From: Bacillota bacterium
GTDB taxonomy: Bacteria; Bacillota; DTU030; DUMP01
Assembly (NCBI GenBank): GCA_030154105.1
Contig: JASKKP010000015.1
Location: 1 to 43,708 of the forward strand
Reading direction: 5' to 3'
DNA length: 43,708 bases
A model generated the notes under the pieces. It was not told the origin of the DNA. It did no database searches and worked only from the letters and a program-made list of their open reading frames with translations. This document shows, piece after piece, positions 1 through 9,277 of the stretch. A program made the translations under genes and the position numbers. The number at the start of each line of letters is the position of its first letter. The first letter of the stretch is position 1.

Positions 1-113
1 ACGCTACGTGCTTCGTCTGTTAGCAGAAGCCGGGTACGTTGCTTAACAAAAATCTCGGGATTTGGGTGGAACTTGCCTACTAAATGTTGACACTAACGCA
101 GCAGCGCGAGAGC

Positions 114-142
114 TTGACAGGGCAAGAGGGGTCAAGTATAAT
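114..142 (+). promoter_or_regulatory. sigma-A promoter of rpmH
   Basis: TTGACA at 114-119 and TATAAT at 137-142 are separated by 17 bases, a full match to the vegetative consensus, about 45 bases upstream of the rpmH start. It probably drives rpmH-rnpA and the genes behind them. The bases before it (1-113) show no gene and no clear DnaA box; they are likely part of the dnaA-rpmH spacer. Confidence 0.88.
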
Positions 143-187
143 TTTTCTGAAGCGCATACGGAAAAAGAGCGGAAGGAGAAACGCGGC

Positions 188-322
188 GTGAAAAGGACGT
201 ACCAACCGAACCTCAGACACAGAAAGAAAACACACGGATTTCTCGTACGCATGAGCACAAAAGGCGGGCGCAAGGTTTTGGCCCGGCGCCGCGCCAAAGG
301 CAGGAAGAGGATTTCTGCCTGA
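188..322 (+). CDS. rpmH: 50S ribosomal protein L34
   Basis: This is the 44-residue L34 protein of the large ribosomal subunit. It begins KRTYQPN, continues through the [17 protein letters not shown] core and ends in the basic tail [13 protein letters not shown], which is the normal family length and pattern. I chose the GTG at 188 because the family starts at this point and an AAGGAG Shine-Dalgarno lies about nine bases upstream. The in-frame ATG at 62 would lie upstream of the promoter and can be discarded. rpmH next to rnpA is the standard arrangement beside the bacterial replication origin. Confidence 0.97.
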   Translation: MKRTYQPNLRHRKKTHGFLVRMSTKGGRKVLARRRAKGRKRISA

Positions 323-394
323 GGTTTAGGTGTAGGTTACACGGGGCGGGACCTGGGACCTGGCCCCTTTTCTTGTAGTCTAGGAGGGAGCGGC

Positions 395-742
395 ATGCGG
401 CCGGAGACGCTCACTGAAAATGCTGAGTTCCAGGAATTATACCGGCGCGGCCGCTCGTACGTGGGAAGGTTTTTGGTGGTGTATGCCCTTGAGCGCGGCG
501 GGGCCCGCACGCGAGTCGGTTTTACCGTGGGGAAAAAAGTAGGAAGCGCGGTGGCCAGAAACCGCGTGCGGCGGCGTCTACGCGAAGCCTACCGCCTGCT
601 CTACCCGGGGATAGCCGAGGGGTACGACCTGGTCATCGTTGGCCGCACCCGAGCCAGAGACGTGAGGTTCGGGGCCCTTGTTGAAGAACTGAAGAGCCTG
701 CTGAGAAAGGCAGGAGCCCTAACCGAGGTAGGAAAGAAATGA
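395..742 (+). CDS. rnpA: Ribonuclease P protein component
   Basis: This 115-residue basic protein binds the RNase P RNA and assists 5' maturation of tRNA precursors. The family signature is visible: the N-terminal [17 protein letters not shown] helix, the [23 protein letters not shown] motif at about residues 42-61, and the LREAYR helix. The start follows a good GGAGGG site. Its stop overlaps the yidD start as ATGA at 739-742, so the two are translationally coupled. No RNase P RNA gene is seen nearby. Confidence 0.97.
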   Translation: MRPETLTENAEFQELYRRGRSYVGRFLVVYALERGGARTRVGFTVGKKVGSAVARNRVRRRLREAYRLLYPGIAEGYDLVIVGRTRARDVRFGALVEELKSLLRKAGALTEVGKK

Positions 743-1020
743 TTAAGAGGGGCCTTCTTTTTCTCATCAGGTTTTACCAGCGCTTCCTTTCCCCGCTTTG
801 GGGCCCGCACTGCCGTTACCTGCCCACCTGTTCCCAGTACGCCTATGAAGCAATCGGTCGCTACGGCCCTTGGCGAGGCGGGTGGCTGGCCTTGAGGCGC
901 GTCTTGCGCTGTCACCCTTGGGCGCCGGGTGGGTATGACCCCGTTCCCGAAGAAAAAGGCGCAGTTTTAGCTTGGCGCAAAACCGGCGCGGACGACCGAG
1001 ACGAACTGAGGAGGGGATGA
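739..1020 (+). CDS. yidD: Membrane protein insertion efficiency factor YidD
   Basis: This 93-residue protein carries the hallmark YidD core: [32 protein letters not shown] and a CHPW motif, all close to the family consensus. YidD proteins sit at the inner face of the cytoplasmic membrane and assist YidC-dependent insertion. The start overlaps the rnpA stop by four bases, and the stop lies one base before the yidC GTG. This fits the conserved rpmH-rnpA-yidD-yidC transcription unit. The C-terminal 20 residues are not conserved in the family. Confidence 0.95.
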   Translation: MIKRGLLFLIRFYQRFLSPLWGPHCRYLPTCSQYAYEAIGRYGPWRGGWLALRRVLRCHPWAPGGYDPVPEEKGAVLAWRKTGADDRDELRRG

Positions 1021-1021
1021 G

Positions 1022-1660
1022 GTGAAAGCCCTAGGTGACGCGCTGTTTTGGATATTGGAACTTTTATACAGTTACTTTCATAACTACGGCTGGGCGATCA
1101 TAGGGCTCACCCTACTGGTTCAGCTTGCCGTCTGGCCGCTTACCCGTCGGCAAACAAAGAGCATGCTGGCGATGAAGGAACTTACGCCCAAGCTACAGGA
1201 GCTGCAGAAGAAGTACAAGAACCAGCCAGAGAAGCTGAACAAGGAAATGCTCGCCCTCTACCGAGCGCACGGTGTGAACCCTTTTAGTGGTTGCCTGCCG
1301 CTTCTTTTGCAGTTTCCTATACTGATTGCTCTTTTCAACGTCCTACGGACTTACCCTTATCCTGTGGACAGCGCCGGGTTTCTCTGGATTCCGGACCTGG
1401 GAAAGGCTGATCCTTGGTACATTCTCCCCCTTCTTACGGTAATCACGACCTATATCTCCCAGAAGCAAGTTACCACCGACCCTAAGCAGGCCCAGATGCT
1501 GGTGGCCATGCCCCTCCTCATCGGGTGGATGGCTACCCGTTTCCCGGCTGGCCTGGCGCTGTACTGGGTGGTGCAAAATGCTGTGCGCATCGCGCAGCAA
1601 TGGTGGGATACGCGTACGCTGACGGCGAAGGGGGAACTGGCGCGAAGTGAAGAGCATTGA
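1022..1660 (+). CDS. yidC: Membrane insertase YidC/SpoIIIJ (Oxa1 family)
   Basis: This is a short 212-residue Oxa1-type insertase that helps membrane proteins enter and fold in the cytoplasmic membrane. A first hydrophobic segment (about 20-38) ends in WPLTRRQTKSM, whose arginine corresponds to the conserved groove arginine. A charged coiled-coil stretch rich in K, Q and E follows, then GVNPFSGCLPLLLQFPILIALF, a central segment PWYILPLLTVITTYIS and the last helix. I see no lipoprotein signal, unlike Bacillus SpoIIIJ. GTG is the start. The gene overlaps jag by 14 bases. Confidence 0.95.
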   Translation: MKALGDALFWILELLYSYFHNYGWAIIGLTLLVQLAVWPLTRRQTKSMLAMKELTPKLQELQKKYKNQPEKLNKEMLALYRAHGVNPFSGCLPLLLQFPILIALFNVLRTYPYPVDSAGFLWIPDLGKADPWYILPLLTVITTYISQKQVTTDPKQAQMLVAMPLLIGWMATRFPAGLALYWVVQNAVRIAQQWWDTRTLTAKGELARSEEH

Positions 1661-2297
1661 AGAAAGCGGCCGCACCGTAGATGAGGCGGTAGCCCAAGCG
1701 CTTAAGAAATTGGGACTGACGCGGGAGGAAGTTGAGGTAGAGGTCCTAGAGGAAGGGAGCAGGGGGCTCTTAGGGTTTTTAGGAGGACGCCCGGCGCGGG
1801 TGCGGGTGAGCGCCAAGGAAATGGTGGCGGAACGGGCGCGCCGATTTCTGGAGAACGTGATCCAGGCGCTAGGGATTAGCGCCCAGGTTTCGGCCGTGCG
1901 CCGGGAAGAGGCGGTGGAAGTTGAGGTTGAAGGCGAGGATGTGGGCGTTCTCATCGGCCGGCGCGGCAGCAGCCTGGACGCGTGGCAGTTCCTGACCGGG
2001 TTGGTGGCCAACAAAGGTGCCGATAAACCGGTGCGGGTGGTACTGGACGTGGCCGGGTATAGGAAACGGCGGGTGGCGGCTTTAGAGAATCTGGCCCGCA
2101 AGACCGCGGAGAAGGTAAAGGCAAAAAAGAGAAGCATTGCGCTGGAGGCAATGCCGGCGGCGGAGCGACGGATTATCCACCTGGCGCTGCAGAACGACCC
2201 GGATGTGGTAACCCTAAGCGAAGGGCGTGAGCCGCACCGGCGCGTGGTGATCAGCCTGCGCGGTGCAGAGGAGAAAAAACTTCGGGAAAGAAAATAG
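1647..2297 (+). CDS. khpB: RNA-binding protein KhpB/Jag
   Basis: This 216-residue protein has the three parts of Jag/KhpB. An N-terminal Jag domain (SIEESGRTVDEAVAQALKKL, then EEGSRGLLGFLG) spans about residues 1-50. A KH-like domain with the GVLIGRRGSSLDAWQFL loop lies at about 100-120. A C-terminal R3H domain (EAMPAAERRIIHLAL and EGREPHRRVVI) ends the protein. The family binds RNA and influences cell-wall growth and, in Bacillus, sporulation alongside SpoIIIJ. The GTG start lies inside the end of yidC, as in many Bacillota. A terminator follows the stop. Confidence 0.95.
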   Translation: MKSIEESGRTVDEAVAQALKKLGLTREEVEVEVLEEGSRGLLGFLGGRPARVRVSAKEMVAERARRFLENVIQALGISAQVSAVRREEAVEVEVEGEDVGVLIGRRGSSLDAWQFLTGLVANKGADKPVRVVLDVAGYRKRRVAALENLARKTAEKVKAKKRSIALEAMPAAERRIIHLALQNDPDVVTLSEGREPHRRVVISLRGAEEKKLRERK

Positions 2298-2305
2298 CTT
2301 TTTGG

Positions 2306-2335
2306 AAACCCAGTGATGAGCTCGCTGGGTTTTTC
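2306..2335 (+). terminator. Rho-independent terminator after jag
   Basis: AAACCCAG (2306-2313) pairs with CTGGGTTT (2325-2332), followed by more T residues. It lies nine bases after the jag stop and separates the rpmH-jag unit from mnmE. Confidence 0.8.
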
Positions 2336-2362
2336 GTTAGGGGAGGTTTCCCAGGGAAGATT

Positions 2363-3742
2363 ATGAGAGATGATACCATTGCGGCGATCGCTACTCCCGT
2401 AGGGGTTGGGGGAATCGGCATAGTGCGCATAAGCGGCGCGGAGGCCATACCCATAGGTGACAGGGTCTTCCGCGCGCGTCGGGGGCAGAAGTTGAGCCAG
2501 GCGAAGGGATATACGGTCCACTACGGGGAGGTGGTTCACCCTGAGACCGGAGCGAGCATCGACGAGGCTCTGGCCTTAGTGATGCGGGCCCCGGCCTCGT
2601 ACACGCGGGAAGACGTGGTGGAATTGCAGTGCCACGGCGGGCCTCTCCCGCTGAGGTTGACGCTTGAGGCGGTGCTGGCTGCCGGAGCGCGGCTGGCGGA
2701 GCCGGGTGAATTTACTGCGCGGGCGTTCCTCAACGGGCGGATCGACTTGGCACAGGCAGAAGCGGTGGCCGATGTCATCCGCGCCCGAACGGAGGCCAGC
2801 CTCCGGCTGGCCGAGATGCAGCTAAAAGGGGGGCTTTCCGAGAAGATCCGCGCCTTGAGGGGGGCCCTGCTCGAGGTGGTGGCGCAGCTGGAGGTGGGAA
2901 TCGATTTTCCGGAAGACGACATCCCTGAGCTTCGCCCGCCGGAGCTGGCGGCGCGCTTGGAGGAGATCCTCCTAGGTGTGGAGAAGCTCATTGCGGGCGG
3001 GAGACAGGGCCGGGTTCTAAGGGAAGGGCTCCCGACGGTAATCGTGGGCAAGCCGAACGTGGGAAAATCTAGCCTCCTGAACGCGCTGGTAGGTACTCGG
3101 CGGGCGCTGGTGACGGATGTGCCCGGCACGACCAGGGACGTGATCGAAGAGGTGGTGAGCATCCGCGGCATCCCGGTTAGGCTTCTCGATACGGCCGGAA
3201 TCCGCGAGACGAGCGACCTGGTGGAAAGGTTGGGCGTGGAGGCGACAAAAGAGCGGCTTAAGGAAGCGGAGCTCGTACTTTTCCTGTTGGACGCGGAGCG
3301 CGGCTGGGAAAAAGAAGACGCCGAGATCCTGTCGCTCTTGTCTGGTTGCGCCATGTTGGTGCTGGTTAACAAGCTAGATGTAGGGCGGCAACTTACGGTA
3401 AAAGAGGCCGAGCGGCTCTGTCCGGGGCGGAAGGTGATTGGGCTTTCCGTTAAAGAGGGTTGGGGAATAGAGGCGCTCGAAGAAGCCATTGCCGAAATGG
3501 TTTACGGCGGGTTAGGGACGGAGGAGTACGCGAGCGTGAGCAATATTCGGCACCTTCAGGCGCTAGAGGCGGCCAGAGAGAGCCTCAAGGGCACTTTAGA
3601 AGCCCTTAAGGAAGGTTTTACCCTGGATGTGATCTCCACTTCTTTACGCTCGGCTCTTAATGAGCTGGGCAAAATCACCGGCGAGGCGGTGGATGAAGAG
3701 GTTTTGGAGCACATCTTCCGCGAATTTTGTGTGGGAAAATGA
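2363..3742 (+). CDS. mnmE: tRNA-5-carboxymethylaminomethyl-2-thiouridine GTPase MnmE
   Basis: MnmE (TrmE) is a GTPase that, with MnmG, modifies U34 in the wobble position of certain tRNAs using a folate one-carbon unit. The 459-residue protein begins DDTIAAIATPVGVGGIGIVRISG, the folate-binding domain. The embedded G domain has GKPNVGKSSLLNALVG (G1), DVPGTTRD (G2), DTAG (G3) and NKLD (G4). It ends in FCVGK, the conserved catalytic Cys-x-Gly-Lys tail, so it is complete. mnmG follows after 19 bases, the usual pairing of the two partners. Confidence 0.97.
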   Translation: MRDDTIAAIATPVGVGGIGIVRISGAEAIPIGDRVFRARRGQKLSQAKGYTVHYGEVVHPETGASIDEALALVMRAPASYTREDVVELQCHGGPLPLRLTLEAVLAAGARLAEPGEFTARAFLNGRIDLAQAEAVADVIRARTEASLRLAEMQLKGGLSEKIRALRGALLEVVAQLEVGIDFPEDDIPELRPPELAARLEEILLGVEKLIAGGRQGRVLREGLPTVIVGKPNVGKSSLLNALVGTRRALVTDVPGTTRDVIEEVVSIRGIPVRLLDTAGIRETSDLVERLGVEATKERLKEAELVLFLLDAERGWEKEDAEILSLLSGCAMLVLVNKLDVGRQLTVKEAERLCPGRKVIGLSVKEGWGIEALEEAIAEMVYGGLGTEEYASVSNIRHLQALEAARESLKGTLEALKEGFTLDVISTSLRSALNELGKITGEAVDEEVLEHIFREFCVGK

Positions 3743-3761
3743 GTAGAAGCGAGGCGGGACG

Positions 3762-5639
3762 ATGACCACCGGAGGTAAGTACGACGTAATCGTGGTGGGG
3801 GCCGGGCATGCCGGATGCGAGGCCGCTTTGGCGGCGGCGCGCATGGGTTGCCGGACTCTCCTCGTTACTCTGAGCCTGGAGCATATAGCCCTGATGCCGT
3901 GCAACCCGTCCGTAGGCGGCCCCGCAAAGGGGCACCTGGTGCGGGAGATCGACGCGTTGGGAGGAGAGATGGCCCGCAATACGGACCGGGCGTACCTGCA
4001 GCTTAGGATGCTCAACACGAGTAAAGGGCCGGCCGTCAGGGCGCTCCGGGCTGTTTGCGATAAGGAGCTTTACCGGCGGCGCATGCGTCAGACCCTCTAC
4101 CGCACGGCGAACCTGGACGTAAAAGAAGCGGCGGTGGCGGAAGTCCTGGCGTCGGGCGGAAGCGTCCAGGGCGTGCGGACGCGCACCGGCCTAGTTTACT
4201 GGGCGCCGGCGGTGGTGCTCACCACGGGGGTGTATTTAAGGAGCGAAATCTTCGTCGGTGAACTCAAGTACGAGGGTGGGCCGCAGGGACAGCCGGCCGC
4301 GCGCGAGCTTACGGCTTCGCTGCTTAAGTTGGGGCTTACCACCGGTCGGTTTCGCACCACCACCCCGCCGCGCATTGCCGGTCATACGGTGGATTATAGT
4401 AAGCTTTTAATACAGCCGGGTAGCTCGGAGCCCCTCGCTTTTTCCTTCTGGGACGAGCCTAAGAAGCGGCACCAACTTCCGTGCTGGCTTACGTACACTA
4501 ACGAGCGGGCCCACGATATCATCCGGGCCAACATCAACCGGTCGCCTTTTTCTGTTGATACTTGGGAGGGAGCCGAGCCGCGGTACTGCCCTTCCATTGA
4601 AGGGAAGGTGATGAACTTCCCGGAGCGGGCGGCGCACCAAGTCTTCCTTGAGCCGGAAGGATGGAACACCGACGAGGTATACGTGATGGGGCTTTTTACG
4701 AGCCTGCCGGAGGACGTACAGCTTCAGGTGCTCAGGGCCCTGCCGGGGTTGGAACAGGTGGAGATGTTGCGGCCGGGGTACGGGATAGAATACGACTACC
4801 TACCTCCCACGCAGCTAAAGGCCAATCTGGAAACGAAAAGCGTGCGCGGGCTCTTCTGCGCCGGACAGGTGAACGGCACCTCCGGCTACGAAGAAGCGGC
4901 GGCGCAGGGCATTATGGCCGGAATCAACGCTGCTCTTTACGTCAAGGGAAAAGAACCCTTCATCCTAAAGCGTAACGAGGCGTACATCGGCGTCCTAATC
5001 GACGACTTGGTGACCAAGGGGCCGAAAGAGCCTTACCGCATGCTGACCTCGCGCGCGGAGTATCGCCTTCTCTTGCGTTCAGACAATGCGGACCTCAGGC
5101 TCTCGGATTACGGGCATGCTTTAGGGCTCCTGCCGGATGAGCTTTACGAGCGCTTTTGCGTGAAGCGGGCCGAGATTAAGCGGGAGAAAGAGCGGCTGGA
5201 GCGCGTGCGCCTGGTGCCTGGGGAAGAGATAAACGCGGCCCTGGAGCGCCTCGGTAGTTCACGGCTCGAGCGCCCGGCGACGCTGGCGGAACTTCTGCGG
5301 CGCCCAGAACTCAGCTATCAGGATGTGGCGAGCCTGGCGCCGCCGCCGGTGGCGCTTTCGCCGGAAGCGGCGCAGGAGGTAGAGGTAGAGATTAAATATG
5401 CCGGCTACATCGCGAAGGAAGAGCAGCTGGTTAGACAAATGGAACGGTTAGAGGAACGGCAGCTGCCGGAAGAGCTCGATTACGAAAGAATTCGTGCCCT
5501 TTCTCGAGAGGCGCGGGAGAAGCTGTCGCGCATACGGCCAAGTACTTTAGGACAGGCGGCGCGGATACCCGGTGTATCGCCGGCCGATATCTCCGTCCTC
5601 CTGATTTATCTCAAAGGCAAGGGGCCGGGGCGCGGATGA
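3762..5639 (+). CDS. mnmG: tRNA uridine-5-carboxymethylaminomethyl modification enzyme MnmG (GidA)
   Basis: MnmG is the FAD-binding partner of MnmE in wobble-uridine modification. The 625-residue protein has the N-terminal dinucleotide fold [19 protein letters not shown], the [20 protein letters not shown] motif and the [24 protein letters not shown] region at about 365-385. The GidA C-terminal domain contains [19 protein letters not shown] and ends in [17 protein letters not shown]. Length and motif set are normal. The stop overlaps the rsmG start as ATGA, indicating coupled translation. Confidence 0.97.
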   Translation: MTTGGKYDVIVVGAGHAGCEAALAAARMGCRTLLVTLSLEHIALMPCNPSVGGPAKGHLVREIDALGGEMARNTDRAYLQLRMLNTSKGPAVRALRAVCDKELYRRRMRQTLYRTANLDVKEAAVAEVLASGGSVQGVRTRTGLVYWAPAVVLTTGVYLRSEIFVGELKYEGGPQGQPAARELTASLLKLGLTTGRFRTTTPPRIAGHTVDYSKLLIQPGSSEPLAFSFWDEPKKRHQLPCWLTYTNERAHDIIRANINRSPFSVDTWEGAEPRYCPSIEGKVMNFPERAAHQVFLEPEGWNTDEVYVMGLFTSLPEDVQLQVLRALPGLEQVEMLRPGYGIEYDYLPPTQLKANLETKSVRGLFCAGQVNGTSGYEEAAAQGIMAGINAALYVKGKEPFILKRNEAYIGVLIDDLVTKGPKEPYRMLTSRAEYRLLLRSDNADLRLSDYGHALGLLPDELYERFCVKRAEIKREKERLERVRLVPGEEINAALERLGSSRLERPATLAELLRRPELSYQDVASLAPPPVALSPEAAQEVEVEIKYAGYIAKEEQLVRQMERLEERQLPEELDYERIRALSREAREKLSRIRPSTLGQAARIPGVSPADISVLLIYLKGKGPGRG

Positions 5640-6376
5640 AGTCGGGGAAAAACTGGGAAGAGCCGGCCCTCCGAGAGTTAATGCGCGCCGGCCTCGAGGA
5701 GCTTGGAGTGAAGATAGGCGATGATGCGCTGGCGCTCTTTCTTCGTTACGGTAGGGAAATGGCGCGCTGGAATGAGCGCGTTAATCTGACGGCCATAACG
5801 GCGCCGGAAGAAGTGATAAGGAAACATTTTCTCGATGCGTTGAGCGCTGTTCCCTGGCTCCCGCCGGGGAGGGTGCGCCTGGTTGACGTAGGGAGCGGAG
5901 CGGGCCTGCCGGGGCTGGCGCTGAAGATTGCGCGGCCGGAAATCGAGGTTACTCTCATTGAGAGCGTGAAGAAAAAGGCGGACTTCCTGCGGCATGCGGC
6001 AGAGGTGCTGGGCCTTACGGGGGTAGAGGTGCGCCAGGAGCGGGCCGAAGAGAGCGGCCATGTGCCGGAGCTGCGGGAGGCCTTTACTGTGGCGACGGGC
6101 CGGGCCGTTGCCGCGCTGCCCGTTCTCGCCGAGCTGGCGCTTCCCCTGGTGGTCCCAGGAGGGCTGTTCATCGCCTTCAAGGGGCCGGCGGTGGAAGAGG
6201 AGGTAAAGGGGGCCGCGCGGGCCTTGGCGGTGTTGGGCGGCAAGGTGGAAAACGTAATCGAGCTGGTGATTCCGGGTGGAGGGGAGCGGCGAACGCTCGT
6301 TCTGGTGCGGAAGGTTGCCCCGACCCCGGCGGCCTACCCGCGCCCCACAGGGCGACCGAGCAAGAAGCCGCTCTAA
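5636..6376 (+). CDS. rsmG: 16S rRNA (guanine-527-N7)-methyltransferase RsmG
   Basis: RsmG (GidB) methylates N7 of G527 in 16S rRNA with S-adenosylmethionine. The SAM-binding motif [16 protein letters not shown] lies at about residues 82-97, preceded by [11 protein letters not shown] and KHFLDAL, which are typical for the family. The [19 protein letters not shown] segment binds the ribose of SAM. The C-terminal 20 residues are rich in proline and arginine and look nonconserved. It overlaps mnmG by four bases, as in many Bacillota origin regions. Confidence 0.96.
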   Translation: MKSGKNWEEPALRELMRAGLEELGVKIGDDALALFLRYGREMARWNERVNLTAITAPEEVIRKHFLDALSAVPWLPPGRVRLVDVGSGAGLPGLALKIARPEIEVTLIESVKKKADFLRHAAEVLGLTGVEVRQERAEESGHVPELREAFTVATGRAVAALPVLAELALPLVVPGGLFIAFKGPAVEEEVKGAARALAVLGGKVENVIELVIPGGGERRTLVLVRKVAPTPAAYPRPTGRPSKKPL

Positions 6377-6487
6377 AGTTTTCTGGTTAGCGGACGGCTT
6401 TTTGCGCGAGAGGCGGGCACGTCCGGCAGGAATTTTCTACCACCTGGCGAAATAGTGAAGAGAAAGACCACAAGAGGCGGTGCCGCA

Positions 6488-7435
6488 GTGAAGGAGCGCT
6501 TGGCAAAGTTTTTCGGGCTGGGAGACCAGCCGCGAGACGAGGTACGGGAAATCCCGCTCTCCAGCATCCGGGCCAACCCGTTCCAGCCCCGGCGCGAGTT
6601 CGACGAGGACGAACTGGCGGAGCTGGCGGCGAGCATTGAAGCCTACGGTGTGCTGCAGCCGGTGATCGTGCGGCCGGCCCGGGGTGGCTTCGAGATTATC
6701 GCCGGCGAAAGACGGGTGCGGGCCTGCCGGCTGCTGGGGCGCGAGACCGTTCCGGCCCTGGTCCGGGAAATGAGCGACGAAGACGTGGCCCTCCTGGCCC
6801 TGCTGGAAAATTTGCAGCGGCAGGACCTGTCGTTTTGGGAGGAAGCGGAGGGTTACGCGCGCCTCTTGGGCGAATTCGGTATGACCCAGGAAGAGCTGGC
6901 GCGCCGGTTGGGTAAGAGCCAGTCGACGATTGCCAATAAGCTCAGGCTTTTGCGGCTTCCCGACAGCATTCGCAACCATATTTCCCGGGAAATACTCACG
7001 GAGCGACACGCACGGGCGCTTCTCAGGCTACCGGATGCGGCCAGCCAAGAAAAAGTGGCGAAGAGGATAGTCGCCGAGAGACTGACCGTACAAGAAACAG
7101 AAGAGCTGATTGCCAGGATGCTAGGTGAAGGCCGGGAAAGGGAGCGGGGCCCGCGGGTGGTGCGGGTGTACAAGGATATCCGCCTCTTCCTAAACAGCAT
7201 CAAGCGCGCGGCGGCGGAGCTGGAGAAGGCCGGGTTGGAGGTGGCGGTGAGCTCAACGGAGACGGAAGAAGGCTGGGAGGTACGAATCGTTATCCCCCGC
7301 ACGCAGGAACGGGGGTGCGGTGGCCTGCCGAAAGGCGGAGGGAAAGGGCCCCGGGCCGGCGAAAGGCAGGGAGGAGGGGCAGGTGTAGGCGCCGCGGCAG
7401 GAGGCGCGCTGAGTTCTTCTGCGCCGGCCCTTTAG
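6488..7435 (+). CDS. noc: Nucleoid occlusion protein Noc (ParB paralogue)
   Basis: Noc is a ParB-like CTP switch protein that binds dispersed sites and the membrane and stops the division septum forming over the chromosome. The 315-residue product starts KERLAKFFGLG, an amphipathic N-terminus like the membrane-targeting helix of Bacillus Noc. It has the ParB core NPFQPRREF, GVLQPVIVR and the CTP-binding GERRVRACRLLG, plus the helix-turn-helix MTQEELARRLGKSQSTIANKLRLL. The GTG at 6488 fits the Noc family start; a GTG at 6455 is possible. The last 40 residues are Gly/Ala-rich. The gene contains a Noc-binding site. Confidence 0.88.
   Translation: MKERLAKFFGLGDQPRDEVREIPLSSIRANPFQPRREFDEDELAELAASIEAYGVLQPVIVRPARGGFEIIAGERRVRACRLLGRETVPALVREMSDEDVALLALLENLQRQDLSFWEEAEGYARLLGEFGMTQEELARRLGKSQSTIANKLRLLRLPDSIRNHISREILTERHARALLRLPDAASQEKVAKRIVAERLTVQETEELIARMLGEGRERERGPRVVRVYKDIRLFLNSIKRAAAELEKAGLEVAVSSTETEEGWEVRIVIPRTQERGCGGLPKGGGKGPRAGERQGGGAGVGAAAGGALSSSAPAL
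6980..6993. promoter_or_regulatory. Noc-binding site (NBS) inside noc
   Basis: The 14-base palindrome ATTTCCCGGGAAAT matches the published Bacillus Noc-binding consensus exactly. It lies in the noc reading frame over codons for His-Ile-Ser-Arg-Glu-Ile. Noc could load here and spread along the origin region. The site centre falls in the Arg codon homologous to the one at the centre of parS in parB. Confidence 0.85.
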
Positions 7436-7459
7436 GGTAGGAATTTAAGGGAGGGGAAG

Positions 7460-8455
7460 GTGGTATTTTTGCGTGTAGGGCCAGAAGCCAAAGATGTGTT
7501 CGGTGCAGCGCGGCGCATCGAATCATACATACGCCGTACTCCCCTAGAACGTTGTTTCGTGCTGGAAGAGGAAGTAGGGTGCGGGCCGGTCTACCTAAAG
7601 TTGGAGAACCAACAAAGGACGAGGTCCTTTAAGCTCCGGGGGGCATTGAACCGGGTTCTCGCCCTCAGCAAAGAGGAACGGCGCCGAGGCATTGTCACGG
7701 CTTCCTCGGGCAACCACGGCCAAGGTGTGGCGATGGCTGCGGCTCTGGCCGGTGTAAAGGCTACGGTGGTGGTGCCGGAGGTGACGCCGGCGGTGAAAAT
7801 CCGGGAAGCCCGGCGCTTCGGGGCGGAGGTAATTAGGTGGGGAGCCGATTTTGATGCGGCCGAGGAAAAAGCCTGGAGCCTGGTGCGGGAGCTGGGTGGG
7901 ACGTTTGTACATCCCTGCATCGACCCTGAGGTCATGGCCGGCCAGGGGACGGTAGGGCTGGAAGTCCTGAACGAGCTTCCCGATGTGGCAACGTTGGTGG
8001 TACCGGTAGGGGGCGGCGGGCTGATCGGCGGCATCGGCGTGCTGGTCAAGGCCGTGCGCCCCGACGTTAGGATAGTTGGGGTACAGGCAGAAGCTTCCCC
8101 GGCGCTCTATGAATCGCTCCGGGCCGGGCGGCTGGTGCGCTGCCCGGTGGGTGAAACGCTGGCCGAGGGCCTGGCCGGGAACGCGTACGAAAAGACCTTT
8201 CCTCTGCTTTGCAAGGTGGTAGACGAGATGGTGCTCGTCTCGGAGGCGGAGATCGCCCGGGCAATGGCCTGGCTGGTGCTCAAGGCCGGGCAGGTGGTAG
8301 AGGGCTCGGGAGCGGTGGGGGTAGCCGCGCTCCTTTTTGGAAAAGTTTCACTTGCCGCCGGACCTACGGTTTGCGTTTTGAGCGGCGGCAACGTGGATGC
8401 GGCAACGCTGCGGCGGGTGGTGGCCGAGGAAGGGGCGGCGGTCGCGGCCGAGTGA
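7460..8455 (+). CDS. Threonine dehydratase (PLP-dependent, short catabolic form)
   Basis: The 331-residue protein is a fold-type II PLP enzyme that deaminates threonine to 2-oxobutyrate and may also act on serine. The PLP lysine is in SFKLRGA (Lys58), the substrate loop is TASSGNHGQGVA and the phosphate cradle is PVGGGGLIGG at about residue 180. A Ser/Cys near the end of SGGNVD fits the family. There is no ACT or other regulatory domain after about residue 320, so it resembles catabolic TdcB-like rather than full-length IlvA. It starts with GTG after GGGAGGGG. In a Stickland-type fermenter it would feed threonine into propionate or isoleucine routes. The substrate could instead be serine. Confidence 0.86.
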   Translation: MVFLRVGPEAKDVFGAARRIESYIRRTPLERCFVLEEEVGCGPVYLKLENQQRTRSFKLRGALNRVLALSKEERRRGIVTASSGNHGQGVAMAAALAGVKATVVVPEVTPAVKIREARRFGAEVIRWGADFDAAEEKAWSLVRELGGTFVHPCIDPEVMAGQGTVGLEVLNELPDVATLVVPVGGGGLIGGIGVLVKAVRPDVRIVGVQAEASPALYESLRAGRLVRCPVGETLAEGLAGNAYEKTFPLLCKVVDEMVLVSEAEIARAMAWLVLKAGQVVEGSGAVGVAALLFGKVSLAAGPTVCVLSGGNVDAATLRRVVAEEGAAVAAE

Positions 8456-8527
8456 GCGGCCGCGGAAAGGGAGGGGCGGCCGTCCCGGCTAGGAGTGTCG
8501 GAAAAGAGCGAAAAGAGGCGATAAGGC

Positions 8528-9268
8528 ATGGAGAAGCGGAGGCTTAAGCGCGCGGGGGGTGCGGCGGTAGTTGCTCTTGTGTTGGCCGTATTGATGCTGC
8601 CGGTGCGGGTTACGGCCGACGAAAACGAGCGGGTAGGTCCGGCTGGAGCATCGGGGTCCCGAGAGGTGAACTCGCCGGCAAGTAGGGGGGCCTTGCCGGG
8701 AGATAGGGCGGTTGGAGCTGCTTCTAGCGGGAAGAAAAGGCACTGGGCGTGGGGGGCGGCCGAGGCGCTGGTTAAGGCCGGGATCGGCGGGGCGGAACTT
8801 GAGAGGGCCTTAAAGTTGCCCGAGGGGCTGGACCGACCGGTGACGCCGCTGGAATGGAATGGGTACGTGGCGCGGGCGGTGGGGGAAGAGCCGGGGTGCG
8901 GGGAGACGGGCGATAAACGGTACTGGCTTTATGCCTATACGGCGGATGAAGAGGGCGGCGTTCGGTCGCTGGTGACGCGTGGTTACGCGGCGGCAGGGCT
9001 GGCGAAGGTCGGCAATATGTACGGATTTATCCCCGGTGCGGGAGGGCCGCTGGTGCACCTGAAGCGCTTCCAAGACTGGCGCTGGCTAGAGGAGAGGGGC
9101 TACGCCGGCCCATGTGAGGAATTGGTGGCGGCCGGGATCCTGGCGGGCTACCCGGACGGTAGGCTGCGCCCCGAGGCGCCGCTCACACGCGGCGAAGCCG
9201 CGGCGCTCTTAAAGGGGTGGCTCGAGTACCGGCAAAAAGTGCAGGGTGAAAGAGGGGGCGGCGCTTAG
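8528..9268 (+). CDS. Secreted S-layer-homology (SLH) domain protein
   Basis: The 246-residue protein starts with a basic n-region and a hydrophobic stretch AAVVALVLAVLMLPVRVTA, a signal peptide with likely cleavage near residue 31. A low-complexity Gly/Ser/Ala linker follows. The C-terminal part has a recognisable SLH motif, LVAAGILAGYPDGRLRPEAPLTRGE, at about residues 200-228, and weaker SLH-like stretches around residues 70-110. SLH domains attach proteins to cell-wall polysaccharide. No catalytic domain is visible, so it may be a small structural or anchoring protein. It ends ten bases before the convergent EamA gene. Confidence 0.75.
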   Translation: MEKRRLKRAGGAAVVALVLAVLMLPVRVTADENERVGPAGASGSREVNSPASRGALPGDRAVGAASSGKKRHWAWGAAEALVKAGIGGAELERALKLPEGLDRPVTPLEWNGYVARAVGEEPGCGETGDKRYWLYAYTADEEGGVRSLVTRGYAAAGLAKVGNMYGFIPGAGGPLVHLKRFQDWRWLEERGYAGPCEELVAAGILAGYPDGRLRPEAPLTRGEAAALLKGWLEYRQKVQGERGGGA

Positions 9269-9277
9269 CCGTCCCCT

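Noticed and set aside
1-113. Replication origin with DnaA boxes
   Set aside because: The gene order suggests oriC is close, but I found no clear TTATCCACA box in these bases.
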